DNA of 64,000 bases from a virus. The stretch is taken from IMG/VR virus record IMGVR_UViG_3300028384_000675, positions 28,947 through 92,946 of that record; one strand, 5' to 3'. Made by a program: the position numbers and the translations under genes. Of this stretch, positions 46,701 through 55,694 are shown piece after piece; position 1 is the stretch's first letter, and each line of letters begins with the position of its first letter. The notes below the pieces were generated by a model. That model saw only the letters and a list, made by a program, of their open reading frames with translations, was not told where the DNA came from and did not search any database.

Positions 46701-49098
46701 GCGTGGTGTACTCTTCAAGTTGATCAAGTTTCGCTTCGATCTTAGCAATGTCTGCCATCGTGTAACGCTTGTGTTCGATAGGAGTTGCCTGTAGATCATT
46801 CTCGTCTAGAGTATTGGCGTTCATTATGACCTTGTATAACTCAAGCGCATTATCTGGCGTTGGTTTAAACTGAGGTTTCTCTGCCTGTTGACCCATGAGC
46901 AACTGGACGTCGCCTTCTTGCGTTACGATTAGTTTGTCGGCACGTGGTAGGAAATAACTTACATCTGCTGTAATGTTTGTTCCGTTACGCGGTAGTGCGT
47001 GAATGTTAGAGAACGTTCCGTCGTTCTTGTCCGCGCGGAAATCAAGGTAGTTAAACAGACTGACTTCTGTACCGTCTTGCAGAGTGTGTGTAGGAATATC
47101 TTTGTATCCAATAGCATACGACGTCGCATCATAAAAATCTCCTGCGCCGCGCGTGAAGTGCTGATAATTGACATAAATCTGACTCGGAGCAGAGTCTTGA
47201 GAGTTTAGAATTAATCGACCATCGGCATAGAAATTATCGCGTTGACCATCATCCAATACGAACCTTCCTAACATATCGAAACCAGCAGCATCAAAGTTTC
47301 TTGCTGAATCTACTGCGTAAACATCTGGAACTTGGAAGTCATAGAAGTTGTACGTATTACCCTCTGCGTCAGATGATGTCTGTAAAGGCAATGTTGCTGT
47401 GGAGGAGGTTAGTGTTTTCGAGCGGCGTGTTGCCGTCTTTGTGTAATAGTAGATAATTTCATATGTTTTTCCGGCAGTAAGTCCACCGGATACCTGAGCA
47501 TCTCTTCCGCCATTAGTAGTTGTTACAATCGTTCCAGTCCTGAAAGATTCGTCGTCAGCAGCAATCACCCAAAGAGAGGTGTCGCTATACGCTTCCCCTA
47601 CAGGTAATTGTGACATTGTGATTACACCGCCAGGAGCACTCTGAGATTGACGTGCTTGAACTGTCATAGTTATATCAGAGAATGATTCAGGTCTTGGTCT
47701 TGCCGTAGGGAATAACAGATCATTGTCTGTTGTTTGGAATAGTCGAGCATCAGTTCCTTGAAGAACAAGGTTGAAATAATCTGTTGCTGATGTACCAATA
47801 CTTCTTGCAGTCTTAAGATCTTGATCTGAGTCGACGTGCACATCGAATACATATACTTTGTGGAATTCTCCGTCTTCTTCTACTGCACGAATTCTAGCAG
47901 TACCTATACTCGTTCCCGCGCCACCAAGTGAATTATACAAATTAATTTCAGAAAAGTCAAGGTCTGGAAGTCCACGGCAACTATCAACGAGGAAGTAGTT
48001 TCCATAGACCGCAGGAATTAGATCGTTTGTAACTGTTTCTGTTTCGAGAGGTTTCGGTACGCTTAACTTGATCGGTGATTGGTTTTCGACGCGATAACCA
48101 TTGACATATGCAGACCCAGATGAGATAACAAGGTCAAGGTTTGAGTCGCCGACAACGCCATCTTCGAAATGAATGGTGAATGGGTTTACGATATAGTCGC
48201 CTGATTCTTCGTTAGTACGAAGCGCCATCAACTCGTTTATTTTGTTGTATGCATCTGACTCTTGAATCTCTTCGACGATCTTTGAGTTCTCAACTCTTGC
48301 GAGGAAAACGAACGTGTCGTCTACGGATACTTTATCCTGAGTTGTCAACGCCAATCTGATACGATAACGGTCAGCACCAGGAGAAGCAGTGTTAACAATA
48401 CCGCCAGTGTTATCATAAAGATCCGTCGTATCGTTGACAGTGATAACTTCTTGTTCTACTTTAAAACCAACGACTGCATCTACTGAATTAGAATATGGTG
48501 AAATGATAATTGACTGCGCGTTCGCATGTACGAAACGACCAAGTACAAAGAAGTCTCCCTCAGATACATCAAAACGAACACCTTTACCTGTCGCATTAGG
48601 CGTCTCAGTAACAAGTTCGTATGAATTGTCAGTTAAGTTTACTGATTCGAGTGTCTCGTTGTCTCCAAATACTGTTGGCGCGTCAGATATTGCTGCGTTG
48701 TTGCTGTTAATGTACTGAACGTATAATGTATTGAAAGTAAAATCGCCGTCAAGAGGTTCGACGCGAAGAACTTTCGCCTTCACGCCAGTAGATGTATTTT
48801 GAAATACAGTTCCTACAGGGATATTATCAAATGCGCCACCAGAGTTTACCGAAGCGATTTTGATGAAGTCGATGTCAGCATTGATTGCAGAACCGCCAGA
48901 AGAAACAGCGGCACCTTCTTTAAATACATTGCGACCGAACCTTCCCATTTCTTCATAGATCAGTGTCTGTAGTTGAGTTAGTTCTCTCGCCTGTAATGCT
49001 CGCCCAGAGTTGAATAATATCTGATGATAATTATCGTTCTGGTCGAAGTCGTCGCTGTATAGACTTGGGAGTGTACTTGATGTAAATACTGTTGCCAT
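43723..49098 (-). CDS. Giant baseplate wedge protein, DUF4815-type (T4 gp7/gp10 position)
   Basis: A 1791-residue structural protein. The N-terminus (LYSDDFDQNDNYHQILFNSG, RALQARELTQLQTLIYEEM) is the signature of the DUF4815 family of phage structural proteins. A middle segment holds many aromatic and basic residues (FHAKGLKPNTKFTPFFDGQDV). The C-terminal third has a jelly-roll-like region (VSIHLRPVEDGKPS, YLQPWTEYAIVVTS) and ends GKAPTIKSAGIRFLAV. It follows gp6 and gp8, where T4 has gp7 and gp10. It is longer than T4 gp7 (1032) and may combine wedge and fibre-connector roles. The exact T4 counterpart is not certain. Confidence 0.75.
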   Translation of the reverse strand: MATVFTSSTLPSLYSDDFDQNDNYHQILFNSGRALQARELTQLQTLIYEEMGRFGRNVFKEGAAVSSGGSAINADIDFIKIASVNSGGAFDNIPVGTVFQNTSTGVKAKVLRVEPLDGDFTFNTLYVQYINSNNAAISDAPTVFGDNETLESVNLTDNSYELVTETPNATGKGVRFDVSEGDFFVLGRFVHANAQSIIISPYSNSVDAVVGFKVEQEVITVNDTTDLYDNTGGIVNTASPGADRYRIRLALTTQDKVSVDDTFVFLARVENSKIVEEIQESDAYNKINELMALRTNEESGDYIVNPFTIHFEDGVVGDSNLDLVISSGSAYVNGYRVENQSPIKLSVPKPLETETVTNDLIPAVYGNYFLVDSCRGLPDLDFSEINLYNSLGGAGTSIGTARIRAVEEDGEFHKVYVFDVHVDSDQDLKTARSIGTSATDYFNLVLQGTDARLFQTTDNDLLFPTARPRPESFSDITMTVQARQSQSAPGGVITMSQLPVGEAYSDTSLWVIAADDESFRTGTIVTTTNGGRDAQVSGGLTAGKTYEIIYYYTKTATRRSKTLTSSTATLPLQTSSDAEGNTYNFYDFQVPDVYAVDSARNFDAAGFDMLGRFVLDDGQRDNFYADGRLILNSQDSAPSQIYVNYQHFTRGAGDFYDATSYAIGYKDIPTHTLQDGTEVSLFNYLDFRADKNDGTFSNIHALPRNGTNITADVSYFLPRADKLIVTQEGDVQLLMGQQAEKPQFKPTPDNALELYKVIMNANTLDENDLQATPIEHKRYTMADIAKIEAKLDQLEEYTTLTFLEMEQRMSPSYDSDGNERTESGSLVDDFSDQTGADTSNPDYAASIDPESRLIRPSVDEDNIRLVWDDALNPVGNNVVKSGDQVYLNYDSAEWAYQSLASRSVNINPFGLVDNVGTLKLSPSSDEWKESYEEAETALGGASRVDRRQAFLWNNWMWNWCGRSVEDIHLDYNKKPRNKLREVREQQRRSLFGNEKYNSTFSSVPTDTANGKYVSRVIASDTLRSIVNGRCVDVALIPWMRSRKVYFHAKGLKPNTKFTPFFDGQDVSDWCREESTFVRWADRKDDIGNQFRQSNLVEHPNGKTELIADENGEVIGSFFIPNIKPLYDIVQYRRGKIRKRTYIRFRTGVREFKLLDINTNDWTAADSKCFAYYSALGAYHKRYHNILSNRARQQVLPWSNLPTRVNAYSASESRDLLNQVTASQVSIVDPKLAGQYGPATSPLSAAALAGLDANGQMSQVLSDYINVNNNQFAGPAINVLSLPQNPMSQTFYVDNQFGVVLTKVDLFFRTKDTTGIPVSIHLRPVEDGKPSTSNIVPDSHVYLNASDVNEIGSNPQMSTIQETPTSFVFDEPIYLQPWTEYAIVVTSQSTEYELFSAKTKEPLFGSTSRFITTQPAPGSLYLPQNGLVWVESKDQDLMYKLTRARFDVGGGSLILRNANLPAALLEENPIRTTAGSSRVYVSHPNHGFQAGDTTSLDSCSDVNGILESSINTTQTIDSADIHGYTFDVGSSATDTGYGGGDRTLARKNKVFNVANPYIESIIPNFTSVDISAKFTSGSFISEGASRFDADPQYARVTPKQNVDFTETKAIYNEATETSELGPGNYSSYIKVDMKTSNDYVSPIIDLQRTSLIMAGYKMDNPEVTPHIYPVDETNPYGGTTGSRHITTPITLEEAAVGIDARLLINLPFGSDLRLYYRVAASDENILDQRWIEQPIQSEISRDNDLTFREAHFLVGGMGGTTNPFNQAQLKYVMTGGGKAPTIKSAGIRFLAV

Positions 49099-49101
49099 GT
49101 T

Positions 49102-50424
49102 TTATCCTAATTCAATAACTATTCGAATGTCTTCGGTTTGGTTACTTGTCCGGTCAATTACTTCTGAAACATTATTTAGGTACAGAATATCACCCGAATA
49201 TGCATCGATGTCTGGGTTAGTTTGCGAGAGAATAGAAGCAGTCACTGTATCGTCAGTAATTGTTAATCCGTTAGTGAATGATTCAAACCCTGTGTCCAGA
49301 TCCTGATAGTAATACAACCTCTCATTGATTGTGTCGTGGAAAAACACTTTTCCTGTTGCTCCATTTGTACTTGTTCGAAATACTGCATCCTCAGGGAATG
49401 TACCATTCGCTGAACCAGGATTAAGGTTTAATCGCTTCATACCGATTCCGGTGTTTCCTGTGAAATCAGAGTCTGAGTTGAACTTTCTAGGGTTACGAAT
49501 CAACGCAACCTGTCGGAAATCGTTCTCCGCTGGAATCGTGCCAGTCTCGTCTCCCTGAATGTCAACTTGGAGCATCAATGACTTAGACTTTAATGAGGTC
49601 ACTGGATTTGCGTTTAATCCACCTTGAGGAGCGAAGATCGGAGTTACTGCGCCGTCACCGCCAGTTACCTCTGCTGAGGCAGCGTCATATCCTGCTCCAT
49701 GCATATAATCGCCTTCACTATCTGTTTCCAGATTAATTGATTCAATACCACCATCAGATATAGAAGCTGAGAAGTCAGCAGGAGAAGTAGGAATTCCGCT
49801 GATTGTAAGTTCTGCGCTTCCTCCTGGATATGACGTTCCGGCAGAGTCAATCGTGAACCCTAGGATCTCTCCGTCGACTGAACTGTTTTGTAGCGCGAGT
49901 TGCTCAATTTCCTGAGCGATTGTAGGATTACCAGAAACTTTCTTGACAGGCATGTAACTGCGCGTTCTAAAGTTAGAGAAATCAAGATTAGACATCTTGT
50001 ACATATATCGCCACAGATAACCATCTCCAGTAGCGAATGTCTTGACATCATTATTCGCGAGTGCCGCAGTAGGTTCGGTTGTCGATGCTGCGTTAGGAGA
50101 CTCGACGCAAATAAATACTTCGTTGATAGAATTAATTACATAAAAATTAGACTGGTTCGGATCTTGATCTGTGTATGCGTTATAGATGTCATTGTTTTGC
50201 CATTCTACTGTAGGGACAACGAAAGAGGCATTGCTCAATACCTTTACTGCCTGCAGACCGTTTCTAAATTTAAACTGTTCTGCTCGAGAGTCAGCGTTAG
50301 CATCCGGAGTGTAACTTTCTGCACGAGAGATGCCGATATAGTAAGTTGCACTATCCCCTTCAACATCTTGTATCATCTGATTGAATAGAAGGGTTCGAAG
50401 GTCGTTTGTAACTACGGATGTCAT
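49102..50424 (-). CDS. gp8: Baseplate wedge protein gp8
   Basis: A 440-residue orthologue of T4 gp8 (334 residues), which dimerises in each baseplate wedge. The supporting segments are TYYIGISRAESY near the start, a TFATGDGYLWRYMYKM segment (T4: GDGYVWEYLF), FRQVALIRNPRKF (T4: FRQISIITNPLE) and the ending SGDILYLNNVSEVIDR with EDIRIVIELG (T4: SGEMIYMENRPPI). The protein is about 100 residues longer than T4 gp8, mostly in the middle. A late promoter lies 26 bases upstream. It is followed within four bases by the giant wedge gene. Confidence 0.9.
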   Translation of the reverse strand: MTSVVTNDLRTLLFNQMIQDVEGDSATYYIGISRAESYTPDANADSRAEQFKFRNGLQAVKVLSNASFVVPTVEWQNNDIYNAYTDQDPNQSNFYVINSINEVFICVESPNAASTTEPTAALANNDVKTFATGDGYLWRYMYKMSNLDFSNFRTRSYMPVKKVSGNPTIAQEIEQLALQNSSVDGEILGFTIDSAGTSYPGGSAELTISGIPTSPADFSASISDGGIESINLETDSEGDYMHGAGYDAASAEVTGGDGAVTPIFAPQGGLNANPVTSLKSKSLMLQVDIQGDETGTIPAENDFRQVALIRNPRKFNSDSDFTGNTGIGMKRLNLNPGSANGTFPEDAVFRTSTNGATGKVFFHDTINERLYYYQDLDTGFESFTNGLTITDDTVTASILSQTNPDIDAYSGDILYLNNVSEVIDRTSNQTEDIRIVIELG

Positions 50425-50450
50425 AATTCAGTCTCTTAACATTATGAAGG

Positions 50451-50458
50451 TATTTATA
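50451..50458 (-). promoter_or_regulatory. Late promoter of gene 8
   Basis: TATAAATA on the minus strand, 26 bases upstream of the gp8 ATG. It overlaps the stop codon region of gene 6. Confidence 0.75.
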
Positions 50459-52220
50459 CGGTATCTGTTATAATCGCTGTCGCGCTCGATTCTTCACCAT
50501 CAAACAAGAGGATATTGTTTCTTGTTGGGTTAATCGTCGCCTGATTCGCCGGAATCGCAGTGATCTTAAAGAAATCGCCAGTAATTAAAGTGCTGTTAAA
50601 TCCAGACAAGATCAATGTTCCCTCTGCTGGATCATAGTACCCAACGTTGTCAATCTCAGGTTTCCCAGTAGCAGTATCAATAACCTCAATGACAGTACTG
50701 TCGAGTCGATTCTGTAAGAAACACACTTTACCGTTTAGGAAGAAATTCTTAGACTTCAACGTGTGTATTTCGTCGCTCGGCGCTGAAATAGAAGTCGGGA
50801 ATGTAATAGCATAACTGTCGATTAGTGATTGTGGTACAAATCGATGCTGCATCTTGACGACCGCTCGACTTGAAAGAACTGAAGGATCTGATTCGTCAAT
50901 GCGCGTCAATAGGTTTGAGCGCCGGAAAGACTGATCGAACTGCCCGAGTTGTTCGTCGAAATAAACTCTAACTGTCTCTGCGACTTTCGCTTCAATTGAT
51001 GATTCTGAGGAGGAAGTCAAATATGGGTTAAACTGAAAGAACGTTTCTACTTCGAGGAAGGTGAGGTTCGGGTCTACAAATTCTATATTAAAAGAAGCAA
51101 CAGAAAGGTCTTTTGCCAGATTCTTGATATTACCTTTCGTGATATCTTGTACGGTTTCATCTTCTGTTTCGAACAGAATAGAAACAAACACCTTACCATA
51201 CTCTGGCGGCACGTTATCTTCGCCGCCCCAAGATTTTATATCAGCGATCGACGTTCCATAGTTTCTTTGAATCAGTGCCGAATAATCTTCAGCGGTGACC
51301 ATACGGTTTTGTGCTGCATAAAGGTATGGCGCATTTTTTCTGATTGACTCAATGTTTTCTTTGAATGAACCTGATGCCGAATTAGAAACAGTTTTAAGAG
51401 AAGGAAACAATCCGGTTGTATCGTCAAACTTTACAGCACCATTTGCCTCTGGTCCAGACACTGTTTCATATAGAACCTGCACTCTATTTCCTGGTCGCGG
51501 AATCTGATCTGTTATGATACCATTACCGAACGATATTTCGTAGAAACCATTTGGTGTTTCTTTAATCACGAATATCTTTGAATCGCTGTTTATATTTGTT
51601 GCTTCATTAATATTCGTATATGCATCATACACAGAAGTTGAGGTGTTATCATAGACGCGTACACGAACTGTTTCGATATCTAGGTTGGATTCAGGAATAA
51701 CATAAGTATCGTTTTCTCCTGTTGTTCCTGATATAAAGTTCTTTGAACGAGGAACGCCTTCATATACTGGAATATTTGCATTACCATCAATCGTCATTGT
51801 GTACTGATTGGTACCCGTTGATACCGGAGTCATAACGTCGCGAGTTCTAAATGTATATGTTTTGTTGTCCACTGTCGTAGTAAACGCAGTACCGATAGGG
51901 ATTGTACCAGGATCTGATGATGTAGTCAACTGTAATACTGCAACTGATGCCGACCTTGATCTAACAGTATATCCTAGTGCGCCAGCGAGACCAACCATCG
52001 AGGAACGTAACTGCGCAGTTGATAGGAATGATTCGTTTAAAGCAAAGTTTGCCATCAGGGCATTCTGGTGAGTGTTGTAGGCAAGTACGTCTAACAGGTT
52101 AGATAAACCTGATGCTTCGAAATTATAGTCAGCGAACTCCGGTTGTCTTTGGAAATATTCTTTTAGACTATTCTTTATTGTATTAAAATCAAGTTCCGCA
52201 GAACGTATTGTGGTTGCCAT
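50454..52220 (-). CDS. gp6: Baseplate wedge protein gp6
   Basis: A 588-residue orthologue of T4 gp6 (660 residues), the backbone of the baseplate that forms the inner ring. The N-terminus SAELDFNTIKNSLKEYF and LLDVLAYNTHQNALMANFAL is diagnostic. NRMVTAEDYSALIQRNYG and DVPPEYGKVFV-like segments (here NVPPEYGKVFVSI) are the conserved gpJ/gp6-type core. GGAG precedes the ATG and a late promoter lies 27 bases upstream, right after a terminator. Confidence 0.93.
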   Translation of the reverse strand: MATTIRSAELDFNTIKNSLKEYFQRQPEFADYNFEASGLSNLLDVLAYNTHQNALMANFALNESFLSTAQLRSSMVGLAGALGYTVRSRSASVAVLQLTTSSDPGTIPIGTAFTTTVDNKTYTFRTRDVMTPVSTGTNQYTMTIDGNANIPVYEGVPRSKNFISGTTGENDTYVIPESNLDIETVRVRVYDNTSTSVYDAYTNINEATNINSDSKIFVIKETPNGFYEISFGNGIITDQIPRPGNRVQVLYETVSGPEANGAVKFDDTTGLFPSLKTVSNSASGSFKENIESIRKNAPYLYAAQNRMVTAEDYSALIQRNYGTSIADIKSWGGEDNVPPEYGKVFVSILFETEDETVQDITKGNIKNLAKDLSVASFNIEFVDPNLTFLEVETFFQFNPYLTSSSESSIEAKVAETVRVYFDEQLGQFDQSFRRSNLLTRIDESDPSVLSSRAVVKMQHRFVPQSLIDSYAITFPTSISAPSDEIHTLKSKNFFLNGKVCFLQNRLDSTVIEVIDTATGKPEIDNVGYYDPAEGTLILSGFNSTLITGDFFKITAIPANQATINPTRNNILLFDGEESSATAIITDTV

Positions 52221-52247
52221 TTGACTTCTCCAGATTCATAACAAGGT

Positions 52248-52255
52248 TATTTATA
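52248..52255 (-). promoter_or_regulatory. Late promoter of gene 6
   Basis: TATAAATA on the minus strand, 27 bases upstream of the gp6 ATG and seven bases downstream of the terminator at 52262-52283. Confidence 0.8.
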
Positions 52256-52261
52256 TACAAA

Positions 52262-52283
52262 AAAGGCACCCGAAGGTGCCTTT
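52262..52283 (-). terminator. Rho-independent terminator after fibre A
   Basis: The minus strand reads AAAGGCACC, loop TTCG, GGTGCCTTT followed by further T residues. It lies 28 bases after the fibre A stop and just before the gene 6 promoter. Confidence 0.9.
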
Positions 52284-52310
52284 CAAATATTTCTTCAATT
52301 GATAATTAAC

Positions 52311-54995
52311 TTATAACTTAAACCAGATGTTCTTGATATAACAGATTGAAACACCATACTCCACTATCTGCATTAAGTCGTTAGCAGTAGGATCGAATGA
52401 TTCCTCTAGAGGTTGATCAGTTATATTCGGACCATTGTTGACATTAATGTGTCCGCTATTAAACCCATCAACATATCCCCACTCAACTTTTATTTGAGTG
52501 GCACCGGATGGACCATTCCAAGAAGTCATAATTATACCACCGTTAGAAGAACCAGTTCCCCAGAACATAATTGACTCTGATGGACGTGTATAATCATTAC
52601 CTCCTCCGGCGACATTAGTACCGTCGTGATATTCCGGAGCATATTGAGCGTTATATCCATAAGTAGACATATCTGGCATCAATATGTTATTACCGTTCCA
52701 AGCAGTAGATGTTGACGCATCCAACGTATTATCGCTAGCGAACGAGGAATAGAGAATCCATCCTTCATTGTCCATATATGACTGAGTTTCAGTACCGCCT
52801 TCAGAGAATGATACGATTTCATTACCTTTTCCTGCTGCTACCGCATCAGATGAAGAAGTATATGAAACTTCCGGTTCTGGTTCTGGTTCTGGTTCTGGTT
52901 CAGGAGCAAGACTATCTGTTGATCCAGAGTCTGTTCCAGCACCACCAGTTGTTGGGTTATTCAGGACGATGTAGATACCGTCCTGAGTAATCATCAGTTC
53001 GCCTTCTTGTGACGCGAGTGTATCATCTGGTACACTAATACCATCAGCACGTCCAATAATACCTTCAGGAGAAGAACCAGTCTCATCCATCTCAGTTATG
53101 TTTGCCAGCATGAAGAAACTTGCGTTGCTTGCGTCAACCTCAGAAGTAATTCCTACAGTGTTTGCATCAATCGCTCTTGCTTCAACGCTGAGCAGGTCAC
53201 CCGAACCATCCATGACGCCCATGGTGAAACCAGCAATAAACGGCAATGACAGATTGTGAGTGATAACGAATTCAACATCAGCGAGCAGGTTAATGCCGTC
53301 TTGGTTGAATGCTTTGATCTCAGCGTGCGTTTCGCGCGAGTATACAATATCAGTCAGAATCGATAAGTCTGAGTCGTTGCCGTCTACATCGTTTTTTAGT
53401 TCGTTGACTGCCTCTGCCAGTGTTTGCGCTGAAGTTTGCAGCGAACCAGGAGTTCCTAGATATCCTTGCAGAGAAAGAATGTCAGAATCGTTAGCAGTGA
53501 TAGGACCATTAGCAGAATCGTTGCGACCATGTAACTCATTGAGTGCCTCCGCAAGGTTATTTGCCGTTGTGTTCAGTACTGTTCCTTCTCCAGTATATGC
53601 TTGTAGAGAAGTAATCAAACCTGCGTTTGCTAGGATATCTGAATCGTTTGTTACGATATTACCTTCTGCTGTCAGCATACGCGCAGCAAGAGAAGCAATA
53701 TCGACGTCGTTAGAAACAATATTAGTTTCTGCTGTTGTCAAACGGGCGACGAGTGAAGCGATATCCGAATCGTTTCCGCTGTTACCGATTTGCTCAAATG
53801 CCGAAGCGATATCTGAATCGTTTGCTGCGATCTGAGCATACAGACTAGCAATGTCACTGTCGACTCCGCTGAATGTAGTATCTACAGAATCAACTCTTGT
53901 CAGCAACGCCAAGATTTCTTGACGGTTCGCAGCAGTTTCGTTTGTGTTTAAAAGAACTGCCGCAGTATTCGTTGCGATCTCGGCAGCGTTAGCAGCAATG
54001 TCTGTTGCGTTAACATTGATTTCGCCATGTAATTCGTTAATCGCATTGGCAATAGTAGTTGCGATTGTAGAAAGAGCAGTACCTTCTCCAGTAAATGTCT
54101 GAAGAGAAGATACGTTTAAGTCTTCGGCATCAATTCTTGCAACTAAAGCGTTGTCGGAAGTAACCAATTCATTGATCGCACCAGCAATATTAGTCGCTAG
54201 AGTATCGAGAGAAGTACCTTCGCCGACAAATGATTCGATAGCATCAACTTCACCAGAGGCAGAGTCAGCACGCGCAACCAAAAGGTTGATCGCTTCTGCT
54301 AGATCAGCACCAATAGAAAGTGGCGTCCCTTCTCCAGTAAATCCTTGTAGAGACTGAATATCTGCAGCGTTCGCTTGGTGAGGTGCTACGTTAGCAGCAA
54401 TTGCTGCCGCCAGTTGAGATCCTGCTAATGTCGCTGGAGTTACTGCTTCAGAATCGCTTAGACCGTCATCAACCGTTTGTTGTGTCGCGATGTCGATCGT
54501 ACCTGCTTGCTCTGTTGTAGCAGGACCAGTGTTAGACTGGAAGATCCAAGCAGTCGATGCATCCCAGAAGATAACTGCGTCGCCGATCTGAACTTTGTTG
54601 TTCGGATAGAATGTAACGCCAGACATGACAAGGTCGCCAGCAGCATTCGCAATATACTGGTTGCCCTTTCTTGCTTGAATTGGACCGGAGGTAGAAGTCG
54701 ACTGACTTGTGAGTGTAGGGTTAATGTCCCCTCTATAAATGACATCCCCTTGAATGTCATTTGAAATTCGTTCGAACTGTGAGTTTGCAGAAACAAAAAC
54801 AAACAACTGACCTTCGTTGACATCGAAGACGACCTGACCATTGTGATCGTTGCCGAGCAGTTCTGATGCTACGAGTTCTTGTTCTAGCGTTAGACGACCA
54901 GCAGAGGTGACGTTCTGTAAACGCGCGTTGCTTAACTGACCAACCTTAGATATGCTGAGGTTAGCATCAATCACTAAATTTGGGTATTGTGGCAT
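52311..54995 (-). CDS. Tail fibre A with coiled-coil shaft, Glu-Pro hinge and unique tip
   Basis: An 894-residue fibre. Residues 1-200 are a beta-rich attachment region (YPNLVIDANLSISKVGQLSN, QVQIGDAVIFWDASTAWIF-like). About 200-560 is a coiled-coil shaft with AEALNELHGRNDSA, TGEGTxL and NDSDIASL units, where NELHG segments recur. A short domain (SLPFIAGFTMGVMDGSG) and a GTDSG linker follow. A run of alternating Glu and Pro lies near residues 690-705, and then a ~190-residue tip (SESIMFWGTGSSNGG, VEWGYVDGFNSG) of unknown fold. ATG 54995 is used because GGAG precedes it, although the frame opens four codons earlier at a TTG. A late promoter lies 89 bases upstream. It sits between gp25 and gp6, unlike in T4. 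Confidence 0.8.
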   Translation of the reverse strand: MPQYPNLVIDANLSISKVGQLSNARLQNVTSAGRLTLEQELVASELLGNDHNGQVVFDVNEGQLFVFVSANSQFERISNDIQGDVIYRGDINPTLTSQSTSTSGPIQARKGNQYIANAAGDLVMSGVTFYPNNKVQIGDAVIFWDASTAWIFQSNTGPATTEQAGTIDIATQQTVDDGLSDSEAVTPATLAGSQLAAAIAANVAPHQANAADIQSLQGFTGEGTPLSIGADLAEAINLLVARADSASGEVDAIESFVGEGTSLDTLATNIAGAINELVTSDNALVARIDAEDLNVSSLQTFTGEGTALSTIATTIANAINELHGEINVNATDIAANAAEIATNTAAVLLNTNETAANRQEILALLTRVDSVDTTFSGVDSDIASLYAQIAANDSDIASAFEQIGNSGNDSDIASLVARLTTAETNIVSNDVDIASLAARMLTAEGNIVTNDSDILANAGLITSLQAYTGEGTVLNTTANNLAEALNELHGRNDSANGPITANDSDILSLQGYLGTPGSLQTSAQTLAEAVNELKNDVDGNDSDLSILTDIVYSRETHAEIKAFNQDGINLLADVEFVITHNLSLPFIAGFTMGVMDGSGDLLSVEARAIDANTVGITSEVDASNASFFMLANITEMDETGSSPEGIIGRADGISVPDDTLASQEGELMITQDGIYIVLNNPTTGGAGTDSGSTDSLAPEPEPEPEPEPEVSYTSSSDAVAAGKGNEIVSFSEGGTETQSYMDNEGWILYSSFASDNTLDASTSTAWNGNNILMPDMSTYGYNAQYAPEYHDGTNVAGGGNDYTRPSESIMFWGTGSSNGGIIMTSWNGPSGATQIKVEWGYVDGFNSGHINVNNGPNITDQPLEESFDPTANDLMQIVEYGVSICYIKNIWFKL

Positions 54996-55084
54996 CTTTT
55001 TCTCCAAAGAGTTTTTGTTTTTATTATTTTATCGCAAAGGAGATATTCGGAAAAACCGAAGAATCAAAGATAACGAGTCAATTG

Positions 55085-55092
55085 TATTTATA
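55085..55092 (-). promoter_or_regulatory. Late promoter of fibre A
   Basis: TATAAATA on the minus strand, 13 bases from the gp25 stop and 89 bases upstream of the fibre A ATG. Confidence 0.7.
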
Positions 55093-55104
55093 GATTTGGA
55101 CTGT

Positions 55105-55668
55105 CTATTCGTCGACAATAATCTTGAAACCAAGATCTGTCATTACAAACAGATCGCCAGAAGAGAGGAGGTATTCAACACCATCGTCTTCTGTCGTTGG
55201 TAGTGCTTTCTCAATGACTACCGGAGTCCTTAAATCTAAGTTCAATGTTTCGGACACATTACTATTTATAACTTTAAATTCTAGTGTGACGCCCAGTGAG
55301 TTGTTATCAGGAGTTGAGAATACTTTTATATTTAGTATTTTTGCTCTTGGTTCATATCGTTCTATTGAGTTTTTAATTGCATCGATGACTTCATTGCCCG
55401 TGTTACCATCTGCAAGTTCAAATAGTTTGGCGCCAAGGTCAGCACCGAAAGCAGGTCGATATGGTTTCTCAAAACGGTTCGTCAAGATCAACGTCTTGAT
55501 TGACTGCTTGACTGCTGCAGCATCTAGTTTTTTGTAGATGTCGCCTTTGGAATCCACACCGCCATACTTAGCAGAAAACGTCAGGTCGAGGTCTGAGTAG
55601 ACTCTATCCCTCGTGACACGAATGCTCGATGCTAGATTACCGTCTTCGTATGAGAATACCTTTGGCAT
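55105..55668 (-). CDS. gp25: Baseplate wedge protein gp25
   Basis: A 187-residue orthologue of T4 gp25 (132 residues), a conserved lysozyme-like-fold (not enzymatic) protein that holds the wedge to the sheath. The diagnostic segments are KTLILTNRFEKPYRPAFGADL, then a LFELADGNTG patch and IERYEPRAKILNIKV. The extra length is at the C-terminus (after NLDLRTPVVIE). It lies 26 bases after the unknown 246-residue gene. No perfect late promoter is seen before it. Confidence 0.93.
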   Translation of the reverse strand: MPKVFSYEDGNLASSIRVTRDRVYSDLDLTFSAKYGGVDSKGDIYKKLDAAAVKQSIKTLILTNRFEKPYRPAFGADLGAKLFELADGNTGNEVIDAIKNSIERYEPRAKILNIKVFSTPDNNSLGVTLEFKVINSNVSETLNLDLRTPVVIEKALPTTEDDGVEYLLSSGDLFVMTDLGFKIIVDE

Positions 55669-55694
55669 TATTATTACTCTTCAAATAATAGTAT

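Noticed and set aside
55263-55270. TATAAATA inside gene 25
   Set aside because: It lies inside the gp25 coding region with no start nearby. The copy at 55085-55092 explains fibre A better, so this one is probably chance.
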